Source: Saprospiraceae bacterium (GTDB lineage Bacteria > Bacteroidota > Bacteroidia > Chitinophagales > Saprospiraceae). From it: a DNA stretch of 45,525 bases. The stretch's first letter is position 1. Each line of letters starts with the position of its first letter. The notes under the pieces are model-generated. The model was not told where the DNA came from, ran no database searches, and saw only the letters and a program-made list of their open reading frames with translations. The DNA lies in assembly GCA_020628855.1 (NCBI GenBank), contig JAHDEL010000025.1, positions 1 to 45,525 of the forward strand, written 5' to 3'. Below are positions 1 to 7,131 of the stretch, in pieces. The translations under genes were made by a program, and so were the position numbers.

Positions 1-27
1 TCTGCAACGGCTATGACATGTGTTTTT

Positions 28-86
28 CACCCCCTAACCCCCTCTATGGGGACATAATATTCCCCTTGAGGGGAAATCGGGGTGGA
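28..86. repeat. A-type GC-rich hairpin repeat, copy 1
   Basis: This is a 59-base element that begins CACCCC and ends GGGGTGGA. Its outer ends can pair (CACCCC with GGGGTG), and the inner CCCCTCTATGGGGA can fold onto TCCCCTTGAGGGG with small mismatches. Near-identical copies lie at 2208-2266 and 2716-2775, and a degraded one at about 211-257. The bases just upstream (1-27) also resemble the sequence before the other copies, so the full repeat is longer than the hairpin. No reading frame crosses it. Confidence 0.8.
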
Positions 87-90
87 GTAT

Positions 91-150
91 ACCCATCCCT
101 TAGGTAAGGGAAGGGAATGAATTCAGAAGTATCTGAAGAAAGGGTAGGGT
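91..150. repeat. B-type hairpin repeat, copy 1
   Basis: The element begins ACCCATCCC and ends AAGGGTAGGGT. Its ends can pair, and it contains a local stem TTCAGA/TCTGAA at 122-127 and 132-137. It follows A copy 1 directly, the same A-then-B order as at 2716-2853. Related copies are at 2073-2143 and 2780-2853. This copy lacks bases in two places compared with the others but keeps the local stem. Confidence 0.75.
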
Positions 151-182
151 CAATACACCAACCCTTTCCAGTTATTTGTTTC

Positions 183-269
183 CAATATCTACAACGACTT
201 TGACATTTGTATCCCACTCTAACTCCCTTTAGGAGAACATATTTTTTCCCTTGAGGGTCAACACAAATA
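183..269. repeat. Degraded A-type repeat
   Basis: The segment matches the A element and its upstream flank (AATATCT, ACAACGACTTTGACATTTG) but with many substitutions. TCCC...AACTCCCTTTAGGAGAACAT is followed by TTTTTTCCCTTGAGGG, so the CCCC/GGGG arms are shortened. It looks like an older, decayed copy next to the well-preserved copies at 28-150. Confidence 0.55.
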
Positions 270-360
270 GCTCTTACAGTATTCTTTAGCTTTCGTCACA
301 ATAAGTATATTAACAGAATTTACTAAAACCTACCAAGGATCAATTTTAAATGATAGAGAG

Positions 361-492
361 CGAAGAGGAAAAGTGCGTCCCGATACCAATCGGGAAATAG
401 CATTTTCCTTGAGAGCGATCGATTCGCAAGGCGAAATCATCTTAATTGATCTAGCGTTTTTTGTTACTTTTTGTGGCAATGACAAAAAGTAA
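361..492. repeat. Cluster of three intergenic hairpins
   Basis: Three stem-loops lie in a row. The first (367-408) is a two-tier stem: GGAAAA(g)TGC pairs with GCATTTTCC and encloses CCCGAT-acca-ATCGGG. The second (421-438) pairs GATTCGC with GCGAAATC. The third is a perfect 11-base inverted repeat, TTACTTTTTGT at 464-474 and ACAAAAAGTAA at 482-492. The block lies just downstream of the minus-strand secreted-protein gene ending at 515. Read on that strand, no uridine run follows the last stem, so it is not a classic intrinsic terminator. It may be a repetitive extragenic element or an RNA 3' end. The stretch 270-360 shows nothing recognisable. Confidence 0.5.
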
Positions 493-514
493 GGAGACAA
501 ATTGGAAAAACTAT

Positions 515-2035
515 TTAATACACAACTACTCTTTCCATAAACCTCTCCCCATCCTCTCCGACCACCTCCACAGTATACATTCCTGGGTGATACCCAGTGA
601 GATCAACTTGAAAATTCTCAGCATTTGAGAAGAATTGAGAGAGAAGTCTCTGACTGGTAATATCGGTGATGACTAATTGTCCTGACATCACCTCTGGCAA
701 CTCAATAGTCAACTCACCAGAAGTAGGATTAGGATAGACATCAAGTCCTTTTACCACCTTGACTGGAAACTCAAATACAGAAGCCACCAAATCAGGATTA
801 CAGACTTCATCCTCGTCAATGCGGAAGTGTGGAAAGTTAGGCATCGAGCCAGGCTGACAGACATAAGGAAGCTCAAAGCCTCGCTGCAGAAAGTTACAAG
901 CCTCACCATACTCATCTGGATTATTGATGATGTGGAGTGTACGTGTCTGATTCGTGCTACTCATGTAGATACGACAGTCTGGACCAAGCTGCATCTTTGC
1001 AAAGTTGGCAGTCAAGCCAGGGCCTGGTTCATATTCATCTATGAGTAGAAGTCCATCTTCTAGACTAACTGCCTCTAGATCTACTTGCCAGAGTTTATCT
1101 CCATTAGAGATGTAGAGAAATCGATTATTTGGAGAAAAACATATTCCACTGGTTCGATAAGTAGATGGTATAACTAAATGTCTATAATTGCTTATTAGAC
1201 CTGTTTCTCTGTCGAAATCGTAAAGGTCAAGTCCACTTTCATGACAAAACATAGCGAATGTCTTACCATCTGTCGAAAACGCAGATTGACCAGAAACGCT
1301 GCACCTTGTTTTCAGCACTTGTGAGTTGCCCACTTTTTGTTCATGATGAAAATAGATGGAATCTTTATCAATCTTGAAGACATACATCAAAGTATCATCT
1401 ACAGTTTCTTCAAAGTTATTCCATTGAGAAAAGTCCAATATCCACCAATCTTCACCATTTGCATGGCGAATGGCTTCTACAAAGGATGAAGTATGATTTG
1501 TTCTTTCATGAATAGGAACATTTTTTACAGTAACACGATTTTCTGCAATATCTATGTAACTATATAAGGTGTGTTTTGCTTGTAATGTCCAATCAAAAAC
1601 ATTGAACTCTAATTCTTCAATTCTCCTATGGTAATAATAGATCCCACCACCTGCTGGATCAGGCAGCATAAGTGTGTTTTGAAGGCCTAGATAACCACCT
1701 AAGGGACATTGTTCATCATGCATTGGACCAGAATTAATATCTGCTCCGTTTTCCATAATAACGAAATCATTATTAAAGACATCACAAGCATTTGCATAAG
1801 CTATTAGCGTCCCGTTTTCAGAACTAAAGGAAATATTTTCACCATGTATTTTATCAGGGACATCTTGGTAGTATGTAGTTGTTTTATCTCCATTGAAGTC
1901 TATGATACTCCCTTCAACATTGGCCATCGTATCAACATTACCTGCAAAAATCCAGATATAGTCGTGCTTGAGTTGAGCAGAAAGTAAACTCTTGAAACTT
2001 ACAACTAAGACTATAATGCAAAGGCTTCTCATCAA
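515..2035 (-). CDS. T9SS-secreted protein, predicted beta-propeller
   Basis: The 506-residue product starts with a signal peptide (hydrophobic residues about 4-18, cleavage near LLSAQ). It ends with a T9SS type A sorting domain at about 430-506, recognised by the LDVYPNPTSGELTIELP start and GMYTVEVVGEDG. It is therefore expected to cross the outer membrane by the type IX system and be released or anchored at the surface. The middle (about 25-420) has repeated blade-like segments such as FSPNNRFLYISNGDKLWQVDL and LGPDCRIYMSS, suggesting a beta-propeller; this is inference from pattern. No catalytic motif is evident and the ligand is unknown. The gene stands alone between repeat-rich intergenic zones, with a hairpin cluster behind it. 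Confidence 0.85.
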   Translation of the reverse strand: MMRSLCIIVLVVSFKSLLSAQLKHDYIWIFAGNVDTMANVEGSIIDFNGDKTTTYYQDVPDKIHGENISFSSENGTLIAYANACDVFNNDFVIMENGADINSGPMHDEQCPLGGYLGLQNTLMLPDPAGGGIYYYHRRIEELEFNVFDWTLQAKHTLYSYIDIAENRVTVKNVPIHERTNHTSSFVEAIRHANGEDWWILDFSQWNNFEETVDDTLMYVFKIDKDSIYFHHEQKVGNSQVLKTRCSVSGQSAFSTDGKTFAMFCHESGLDLYDFDRETGLISNYRHLVIPSTYRTSGICFSPNNRFLYISNGDKLWQVDLEAVSLEDGLLLIDEYEPGPGLTANFAKMQLGPDCRIYMSSTNQTRTLHIINNPDEYGEACNFLQRGFELPYVCQPGSMPNFPHFRIDEDEVCNPDLVASVFEFPVKVVKGLDVYPNPTSGELTIELPEVMSGQLVITDITSQRLLSQFFSNAENFQVDLTGYHPGMYTVEVVGEDGERFMERVVVY

Positions 2036-2072
2036 GACTAAGTTACGGGATTGGTTTGAAAGGAAAGTGATT

Positions 2073-2143
2073 ACCCATCCCTAACCCTTCCATTCAAAGG
2101 GAAGGGAATGAATTTAGATAGGAATCTGAAGAAAGGGTAGGGT
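2073..2143. repeat. B-type hairpin repeat, copy 2
   Basis: A 71-base element running from ACCCATCCC to AAGGGTAGGGT. The left arm CCCTAACCCTTCC can pair with the right arm GAAGAAAGGGTAGGG. A local stem TTTAGAT/ATCTGAA (2113-2119, 2124-2130) is kept, with one G-U pair replacing the C-G pair of copy 3. It lies 37 bases upstream of the secreted-protein start codon at 2035 (minus strand), so it is in that gene's 5' region. Confidence 0.75.
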
Positions 2144-2207
2144 TGACACAACAACTCTTTCCATGTTACTTACTCAAATATCTGTAATAATATTGACAAA
2201 TGATTTT

Positions 2208-2266
2208 CACCCCCTAACCCCCTCAATGGGGACATATTATTCCCCTTGAGGGGATATAGGGGTGGA
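2208..2266. repeat. A-type hairpin repeat, copy 2 (3' side of DUF559 gene)
   Basis: A 59-base element, CACCCC to GGGGTGGA. The inner arm CCCCTCAATGGGGA pairs with TCCCCTTGAGGGG with one bulged base. It ends 7 bases from the stop codon side of the DUF559 gene (2274). Copy 3 sits 22 bases beyond that gene's start, so the gene is bracketed by two A elements in direct orientation. Confidence 0.8.
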
Positions 2267-2273
2267 TAATTGA

Positions 2274-2693
2274 CTACTTTCTTTTGCGATGTCCTTTAGG
2301 AGCAGTGTTTGAGTTTTCATCAATCCAATTAGAAATTATCAGACTAACATCATTTATTTTGTTCAATACTTCCCAAGAACTAAATCTCAAAACGGTGAAC
2401 CCAATGGATTGAAGTAGTTCATCCCTTTTCTGGTCTCTAACTATTGCCTCTTCACTGTCGTGTGTAATCCCATCTACTTCAATAATAAGAAGCAGTTCAA
2501 GACAAGCAAAGTCAACAATGTACTTTAGAATTGGTCTCTCTCTTCTAAATTGATATCCAAGCATTTGTTTCTGACTCAACACATATTTCCATAGACATGC
2601 AGCAGATTTTGTCATGTTTTTACGATTTACTTTTGCTAAGTCTTTCAGCTGAATATTATAGTAATAATTGTTGGATTTTGAAGCTTTTTGCAT
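2274..2693 (-). CDS. DUF559 family endonuclease-like protein
   Basis: A 139-residue protein of the DUF559 family, a small branch of the PD-(D/E)xK nuclease fold related in structure to very-short-patch repair endonucleases. Visible signature: LWKYVLS and YQFRRERPI near 35-55, then D61 (YIVDFAC) and E72-x-D74 (IIEVDGITH), which fit the metal-binding catalytic residues, then VLRFSSWEV near 101-109. The N-terminus is lysine-rich and the tail is basic (KGHRKRK), consistent with DNA binding. No cognate methyltransferase is in the window. It is closely flanked by direct A-type hairpin repeats (2208-2266 and 2716-2775), which suggests a link between the gene and the repeats. The biological role of the family is not established; a nuclease role is inferred from the fold. 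Confidence 0.85.
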   Translation of the reverse strand: MQKASKSNNYYYNIQLKDLAKVNRKNMTKSAACLWKYVLSQKQMLGYQFRRERPILKYIVDFACLELLLIIEVDGITHDSEEAIVRDQKRDELLQSIGFTVLRFSSWEVLNKINDVSLIISNWIDENSNTAPKGHRKRK

Positions 2694-2715
2694 CTCATGA
2701 ATGTACAGTGTTTTT

Positions 2716-2775
2716 CACCCCCTAACCCCCTCAATGGGGACATGTTTTTCCCCTTGAGGGGATAGAAGGGGTGGA
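2716..2775. repeat. A-type hairpin repeat, copy 3 (5' side of DUF559 gene)
   Basis: A 60-base copy running CACCCC to GGGGTGGA, with the inner arms CCCCTCAATGGGGA and TCCCCTTGAGGGG as in copy 2. It is in the same orientation as copies 1 and 2. It lies 22 bases upstream of the DUF559 start codon (2693, minus strand), so it may be part of that gene's transcript or promoter region. B copy 3 follows within five bases. Confidence 0.8.
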
Positions 2776-2779
2776 GTAT

Positions 2780-2853
2780 GCCCATCCCTAATCCTTCCTA
2801 TAAGTAAGGGTTAGGGAATGAATTCAGATAAGTATCTGAAGAAAGGGTTGGGT
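2780..2853. repeat. B-type hairpin repeat, copy 3
   Basis: A copy of the B element from GCCCATCCC to AAGGGTTGGGT. It holds a perfect 8-base-pair local hairpin, TTCAGATAAGTATCTGAA (2823-2840), and the outer arms CCCTAATCCTTCC and GAAGAAAGGGTTGGG can pair. It directly follows A copy 3, as B copy 1 follows A copy 1. Confidence 0.75.
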
Positions 2854-3112
2854 CAGAAAACATCATTTCGGTATGAATTTGTTGCCCCAATTGAGGCGAC
2901 CACTTATGTGGAATAACAATTAATAATGTGGCGGCTGCTGGACAAAGCACGCGGAGTGATTGGGTTTGGTTTTACTCTTGTATGCCTTTAGTAGATTTGA
3001 TTCCTTCACCAAGCTCAGTACATAGTGTTTTACGTCAAGCTGTCTGTCATTAGAAGAGACAAAAGCTCAACGGACAAGTGAGGACTAATGTCAAACCATC
3101 TTTGAAAGCTTA
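2854..3112. other. Intergenic stretch without recognised content
   Basis: 259 bases separate the repeat zone from mqnE. There is a small stem CCAC-ttat-GTGG near 2900-2912. No coding frame of note, RNA gene or intrinsic terminator is recognisable. It is the 3' side of mqnE on the minus strand. Confidence 0.4.
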
Positions 3113-4300
3113 TTAATTATTACTCACTGGTAGAGGAACATACCCATTATAGGCAGTTTCATCTTCGAAAACAACACCTTCAAAGTCAGTAACTACATTG
3201 TAGAGTGTATCCCGTTCGATGGGTGTTCTATTCACACCTCTGATCAATTTGACGAGTTCTTGTGTTGAGAGGGCTGGATTTTGCTCTTCGCTACCTGCCA
3301 TGCTGTAGATTTTGGTAGTATCATCAATGGTGCCATCGAGGTCATCAACGCCATAAGAGAGCAACGTTTGCGCCATATTCCTGCCTATCATTGGCCAATA
3401 CGCCTTGATGTGATCAAAGTTGTCAAGAAAGATTCTGCTAATTGCATACAGCTTCGTATCCTCGATTGCACTGACTTCTCCCAGGTGACTCATTTGATTG
3501 TCTTGGCTTCTAAACTTGAGAGGGATAAATGTTTGGAAGCCTCCTGTCTCGTCTTGAAGATCTCTGAGCTTGCTCAAATGATCGATGCGATGTTCTGTTT
3601 TTTCGATATGTCCATAGAGCATAGTAGCATTAGATCGCTGCCCTAATTTGTGCCATATGCGATGAATCTCTAGCCATTCTTCACCACTACATTTTCCTCC
3701 TGCTATCTGATCTCTAATCTCAGGGTGAAAGATTTCTGCTCCACCACCTGGCATACTGTCCACGCCTGATGCCTGAATAGCTTCCATCCCTTCTTGATAA
3801 GAGACTTTGGCTTTCTTGAAGATGTAATGATATTCGACAGGTGTAAGCGCTTTGATATGTAGTTCCGGACGATGTGCTTTAATAGCTTTAAACAGATCAG
3901 TATAAAATTTTAGGTCATACTGTGGTAGAACACCTCCTACGATATGGACTTCTGTTACAGGTTTATCATCATACTGCTTTATGATATCCAACATGTCTTC
4001 CATCGAATATTCCCAGCCTTCTGATCGCTTCTTTATTAGCCTGGAATACGAGCAAAATGTGCAAGTATAGAGACAGACATTGGTAGGCTCAAGGTGAAAG
4101 TTTCGATTGAAGTAGGTTGTATTTCCATGGCGCTTTTCGCGAATGTAATTAGCCAATGTGCCGAGATAGCCGAGGTCTGCACGATCAAAGAGATAGGCTC
4201 CGTCATCATCACTTATTCGCTCTCCATTCTGCACTTTACGTGCAATATCAAGGAGAGTGCTATTCGGTGTTGTTTTTTCAAAAAGTTTAGTGAAGTCCAT
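3113..4300 (-). CDS. mqnE: Aminofutalosine synthase MqnE (radical SAM)
   Basis: MqnE joins the enolpyruvyl part of chorismate-derived 3-(1-carboxyvinyloxy)benzoate to S-adenosylmethionine to form aminofutalosine, an early step of the futalosine route to menaquinone. The frame shows the radical-SAM cluster motif C-x3-C-x2-C (NVCLYTCTFC). It also has MqnE-type blocks: HIKALTPVEY, SMPGGGAEIF, NATMLYGHIE, LQDETGGFQTFIPL and DNFDHIKAYWPMIG. MqnC, the related cyclase, differs in these blocks. A start at 4342 would add 14 unusual residues (TELLLLLQS...) and leave only 30 bases to the divergent start at 4373, so the ATG at 4300 (MDFTKLF) is preferred; it gives 395 residues, normal for the family. No other mqn gene is in the window. 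Confidence 0.93.
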   Translation of the reverse strand: MDFTKLFEKTTPNSTLLDIARKVQNGERISDDDGAYLFDRADLGYLGTLANYIREKRHGNTTYFNRNFHLEPTNVCLYTCTFCSYSRLIKKRSEGWEYSMEDMLDIIKQYDDKPVTEVHIVGGVLPQYDLKFYTDLFKAIKAHRPELHIKALTPVEYHYIFKKAKVSYQEGMEAIQASGVDSMPGGGAEIFHPEIRDQIAGGKCSGEEWLEIHRIWHKLGQRSNATMLYGHIEKTEHRIDHLSKLRDLQDETGGFQTFIPLKFRSQDNQMSHLGEVSAIEDTKLYAISRIFLDNFDHIKAYWPMIGRNMAQTLLSYGVDDLDGTIDDTTKIYSMAGSEEQNPALSTQELVKLIRGVNRTPIERDTLYNVVTDFEGVVFEDETAYNGYVPLPVSNN

Positions 4301-4372
4301 GTGTTTTACATTGCTTTGCAATAGTAACAAGAGTTCGGTCATTTAGATTAATAAATATTCTATTTTTACCCG

Positions 4373-5257
4373 ATGTTATCCATTTTGATACCTGTTTTTA
4401 ATAAGGATGTTACCAAAATGGTCACCAAGTTGTACAAACAGTGTGAGCGTGCTGCTATTCCATTTGAGATTTTGGTCTATGATGATTGTTCAGATCAAAA
4501 ATGGAAGGATAAGAATTCCGCTCTTTCGGCTTCTTTTGGCGTAAATTATCTCGAGCTCTCAGAGAATCTAGGTCGATCTAAGATTAGGAATTGGCTAGTC
4601 AAATCTGCAAGATATGATTATGTGCTTCTACTCGATTGTGATAGTAAAATTCTGAAAGCTGACTTTATCAAAAAGTATCTTGCTGTGAGAGATCAAGCTG
4701 ATGTACTAAATGGTGGTAGAGTATATAGCAAGAAACAACCTCGTGCCAAGTCAAAATATCTACACTGGCTCTATGGTAAACAGAAAGAATCCAAACCGGC
4801 TAGAGTGAGGAATAAACAAGTCGTAAACTACTTCCACTCGAATAATATTTTTGCCAAACGGAGTATTTTGGACAGGCATAGATTTGACGAAAGTCTTCAA
4901 GGTTATGGCTATGAGGACCTAGTATTTGCACAGCGTCTCATGGATCATGAGGTTGCCCTTTTGCATATTGATAATCCAATTGAGCATCTGGGTCTTGAGA
5001 CAAATGCAGTCTTCCTCAATAAGACTGAGAATGCCATCCAGAACCTTGTCCGTTTCGAGAGACAACAGGTATTGTTTAATACGCGTATGCAACGGTTGTC
5101 TGGTTCTCTTAGTCGATGGGGGTTAGAAGGCATAGTGAGAAAGTATGCAGCCAATAATGCTGAAAAGTTCAAGTCGGAGCTGATTGAGAATAAAGGATCA
5201 TTATTCAAATTTCAAATGTATAAACTTAATAAATATTATGAATATAGAGATGTGTAA
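4373..5257 (+). CDS. Family 2 glycosyltransferase
   Basis: A 294-residue GT-A fold transferase. It begins with LSILIPVFNKDV, then FEILVYDDCSD (nucleotide-binding acidic pair near 37-38), NLGRSKIRNWL, and the metal-binding D-x-D at 88-90 (LLLDCDSK). A C-terminal acceptor-side motif FDESLQGYGYEDLVFAQRL includes the ED pair often serving as catalytic base. No transmembrane segment is evident, so it is probably cytosolic or membrane-peripheral. The donor sugar and acceptor cannot be read from sequence. It is divergent from mqnE, and its 3' end overlaps the next gene's likely start (5238) by 20 bases, which suggests translational coupling. Confidence 0.88.
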   Translation: MLSILIPVFNKDVTKMVTKLYKQCERAAIPFEILVYDDCSDQKWKDKNSALSASFGVNYLELSENLGRSKIRNWLVKSARYDYVLLLDCDSKILKADFIKKYLAVRDQADVLNGGRVYSKKQPRAKSKYLHWLYGKQKESKPARVRNKQVVNYFHSNNIFAKRSILDRHRFDESLQGYGYEDLVFAQRLMDHEVALLHIDNPIEHLGLETNAVFLNKTENAIQNLVRFERQQVLFNTRMQRLSGSLSRWGLEGIVRKYAANNAEKFKSELIENKGSLFKFQMYKLNKYYEYRDV

Positions 5258-6545
5258 AGTGTTGTTAATAAGCAATATACTGGCATTCGCTTGGATGAGC
5301 ACGGCCCAAGATACAATAGAAGAGTTTATGCAAACGCAAGCAGATGTGTCTTATACTCAAATTGAAGATAGCGATGAAGGATATCCCGTGTATGAGCTCT
5401 CAATAGTGCAGCCAGTTGATCACTTTGCTGTAGATGGTCCAACATTCACACAGAAAGTATTTTTGACTCATGCGGGTAAAAAAAGGCCTACAGTGATGAG
5501 TACCCAAGGATACAATGTGAGGAATAGACCGAATGAAATTGCGAGGATTCTAGATGGCAACCACCTTAATATAGAGCATCGGTATTTTGCTACATCAACG
5601 CCAGAGGACAAAGATTGGAAGTACTTAACCCTTGAGCAAGCAACTGCTGACTTGCATAAAATCAATCAATTATTCAAGCAATTTTATGATGATAAATGGG
5701 TAAGCACAGGGATCAGTAAAGGAGGACAGACTACGATATACTATAAATATTTTTATCCTGATGATGTAGATGTCTCAATACCTTATGTTGCTCCCTTTAA
5801 TTATTCGATGGAAGACAAAAGGATTTACCATTTTCTAGATACCATTCGGACTGCTGACTGCAGGAAGAAAGTATTTAATGTGCAGAAGCTGCTCTTAAAG
5901 AAGAAAGACAAAGCACTGGAAAAACTACAATGGTATGAGATGGGTAAGCAGTTGAAGTTAGAGTACTTGGGCGACCTTGAGACTGCTTATGAATATGCAG
6001 TACTTGAGTATCCTTTTTCAGTATGGCAGTGGGGTACAAAGTGTGAAGATGTGCCAACAGACAAAGATCTTGATAAGTATATCCGACATCTTATTGATGT
6101 TGTAGGATTTGATTTCTACGTTGACCAGACTATGTCATTTTTTGCACCACATTATTACCAAGCAAGTACCCAAATGGGCTATTATGGTTTTCCTACAAGG
6201 AAATATCAAAAGTGGCTAGATAAAGTAGGGAAGAACCCGACAGCTAGCTTTCCACCTAAAGATGTTGATGTAACATTTGATGATACATTAATTAAGAAAG
6301 TAGATAAGTGGTTAAAGCAGGAAGGTAATGACATCATGTATATCAATGGACTTGGAGACACTTGGTGTGCGACGCGAGTAATTCCAACGAAGAGAGTAAA
6401 TAGTGTTGAATTTAACCTCCCAGGAGCACATCATGGAGAAGCAAGAGTGAAGAATATGCCAGAGGCTATGGCTGCAGAGTTTGAAGAGACGTTAGAAAAC
6501 TGGATAAACAGGCAGGTTGATCTCACTGTCTTAAAAGAAGAATAG
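5238..6545 (+). CDS. Secreted S37-type tripeptidyl/prolyl peptidase
   Basis: This product resembles peptidase family S37 (Streptomyces PS-10 type aminopeptidases), an alpha/beta-hydrolase family. From the ATG at 5238 the protein has 435 residues and a signal peptide (CKVLLISNILAFAWMSTAQ), so it is exported to the periplasm or beyond. The likely catalytic triad is Ser160 in TGISKGGQT, Asp374 in NGLGDTW and His398 or His399 in PGAHHGEA. The early block TQGYNVRNRPNEIARILDGN and the IEHRYF segment also fit the family. The frame opens further upstream at 5184, but that start would put charged residues before the signal peptide. No T9SS tail is present. It converges on ccmE with nine bases between them. 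Confidence 0.85.
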   Translation: MNIEMCKVLLISNILAFAWMSTAQDTIEEFMQTQADVSYTQIEDSDEGYPVYELSIVQPVDHFAVDGPTFTQKVFLTHAGKKRPTVMSTQGYNVRNRPNEIARILDGNHLNIEHRYFATSTPEDKDWKYLTLEQATADLHKINQLFKQFYDDKWVSTGISKGGQTTIYYKYFYPDDVDVSIPYVAPFNYSMEDKRIYHFLDTIRTADCRKKVFNVQKLLLKKKDKALEKLQWYEMGKQLKLEYLGDLETAYEYAVLEYPFSVWQWGTKCEDVPTDKDLDKYIRHLIDVVGFDFYVDQTMSFFAPHYYQASTQMGYYGFPTRKYQKWLDKVGKNPTASFPPKDVDVTFDDTLIKKVDKWLKQEGNDIMYINGLGDTWCATRVIPTKRVNSVEFNLPGAHHGEARVKNMPEAMAAEFEETLENWINRQVDLTVLKEE

Positions 6546-6554
6546 GAGAAAGAG

Positions 6555-6947
6555 CTAGATGTCTTGTTGGAGCATGAGTTCTTCATTCTTGTATTTTGAA
6601 GGGCATTTCGTCAGAACTTCTGTAGCTACAAAAACATCATCATTCATACTGCCTGTCACTACAACACTTTCCGATCTTTCGAAATCTTGTGGTTTAGGCT
6701 TTGTGAGTACGACTTGATTGATTGAACCATCCATATCTTCTAAGAAAAATGAAAAGTAGTTTGGATCTTTTTCAGGATTATACACCATGTCTTTGGTAAG
6801 ATCAAGCACTCCAGATATCTTTACTCTATTTCCAGACGACTTGGCATCATTAAAGGAAGCATATGTGCTCACATCTCCTGAAGCGGAAATAAACACCGCA
6901 ACTGATGCTACAATAAGAACTAGTCCTATGATATAAGTTTTTTGCAT
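6555..6947 (-). CDS. ccmE: CcmE-like heme chaperone, cysteine (CxxxY) type
   Basis: CcmE is the periplasmic heme chaperone of system I cytochrome c maturation. The 130-residue product has one N-terminal membrane anchor (residues about 4-22) and a short OB-fold domain with RVKISGVLD, a central strand FSFFLEDMDGSINQVVL and SVVVTGSMNDDVFVATEVLTKCPSKY. In the classic protein a histidine of H-x3-Y binds heme covalently. Here the position is Cys115 with Tyr119 (CPSKY), the variant known from some anaerobes, archaea and Bacteroidota. The ccmABCF partners are not nearby. A promoter-like TATCTTTG with an upstream TTG precedes the gene. Confidence 0.85.
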   Translation of the reverse strand: MQKTYIIGLVLIVASVAVFISASGDVSTYASFNDAKSSGNRVKISGVLDLTKDMVYNPEKDPNYFSFFLEDMDGSINQVVLTKPKPQDFERSESVVVTGSMNDDVFVATEVLTKCPSKYKNEELMLQQDI

Positions 6948-6966
6948 GATGTCTTTTATTCTGTTA

Positions 6967-6994
6967 CAAAGATAACGTCAAAAGGGCGAATCAA
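6967..6994 (-). promoter_or_regulatory. Bacteroidota-type promoter of ccmE
   Basis: On the minus strand TATCTTTG (6974-6967) matches the TAnnTTTG -7 element of Bacteroidota. A TTG (6994-6992) lies 17 bases further upstream, as expected for the -33 element. The start codon at 6947 is 19 bases downstream of the -7 box. Confidence 0.6.
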
Positions 6995-7052
6995 GTTTAT
7001 ACGCTGAAGAAGATAAATTGTGCTAGTCTAAGCATTATTACAACTTTTGTTT

Positions 7053-7060
7053 TACATTTG
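7053..7060 (+). promoter_or_regulatory. Promoter -7 element of rpsP
   Basis: TACATTTG fits the TAnnTTTG consensus. No TTG is seen at the usual 17-23 base distance, so only the -7 half is supported. It implies a leader of roughly 65 bases before the rpsP start codon. Confidence 0.5.
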
Positions 7061-7131
7061 CAGCGTTAAAATCCCGTCGTTTGTTATCAAAGTAGCGGGT
7101 ATGGATTTTTTTAACCATTTAAATTTTAATC

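Noticed and set aside
464-492. Intrinsic terminator of the minus-strand gene ending at 515
   Set aside because: The inverted repeat is perfect, but on the minus strand it is followed by CAAAAAACG, not a uridine run.
827-1048. Small plus-strand frame inside the secreted-protein gene, and other similar frames inside long genes
   Set aside because: They lie opposite or out of frame to well-supported genes and show no motif, start context or composition of their own.
2274-2693. Very-short-patch mismatch repair endonuclease (Vsr)
   Set aside because: The fold is related, but the sequence fits DUF559 and there is no cytosine methyltransferase gene beside it.
1-2853. A and B repeats as a CRISPR array
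   Set aside because: The copies are few, widely separated by genes, form hairpins and lack regular spacers; no cas genes are present.
5184-5237. Upstream start for the S37 peptidase
   Set aside because: It would put 18 mostly polar residues before the signal peptide and deepen the overlap with the glycosyltransferase gene; ATG 5238 is better.
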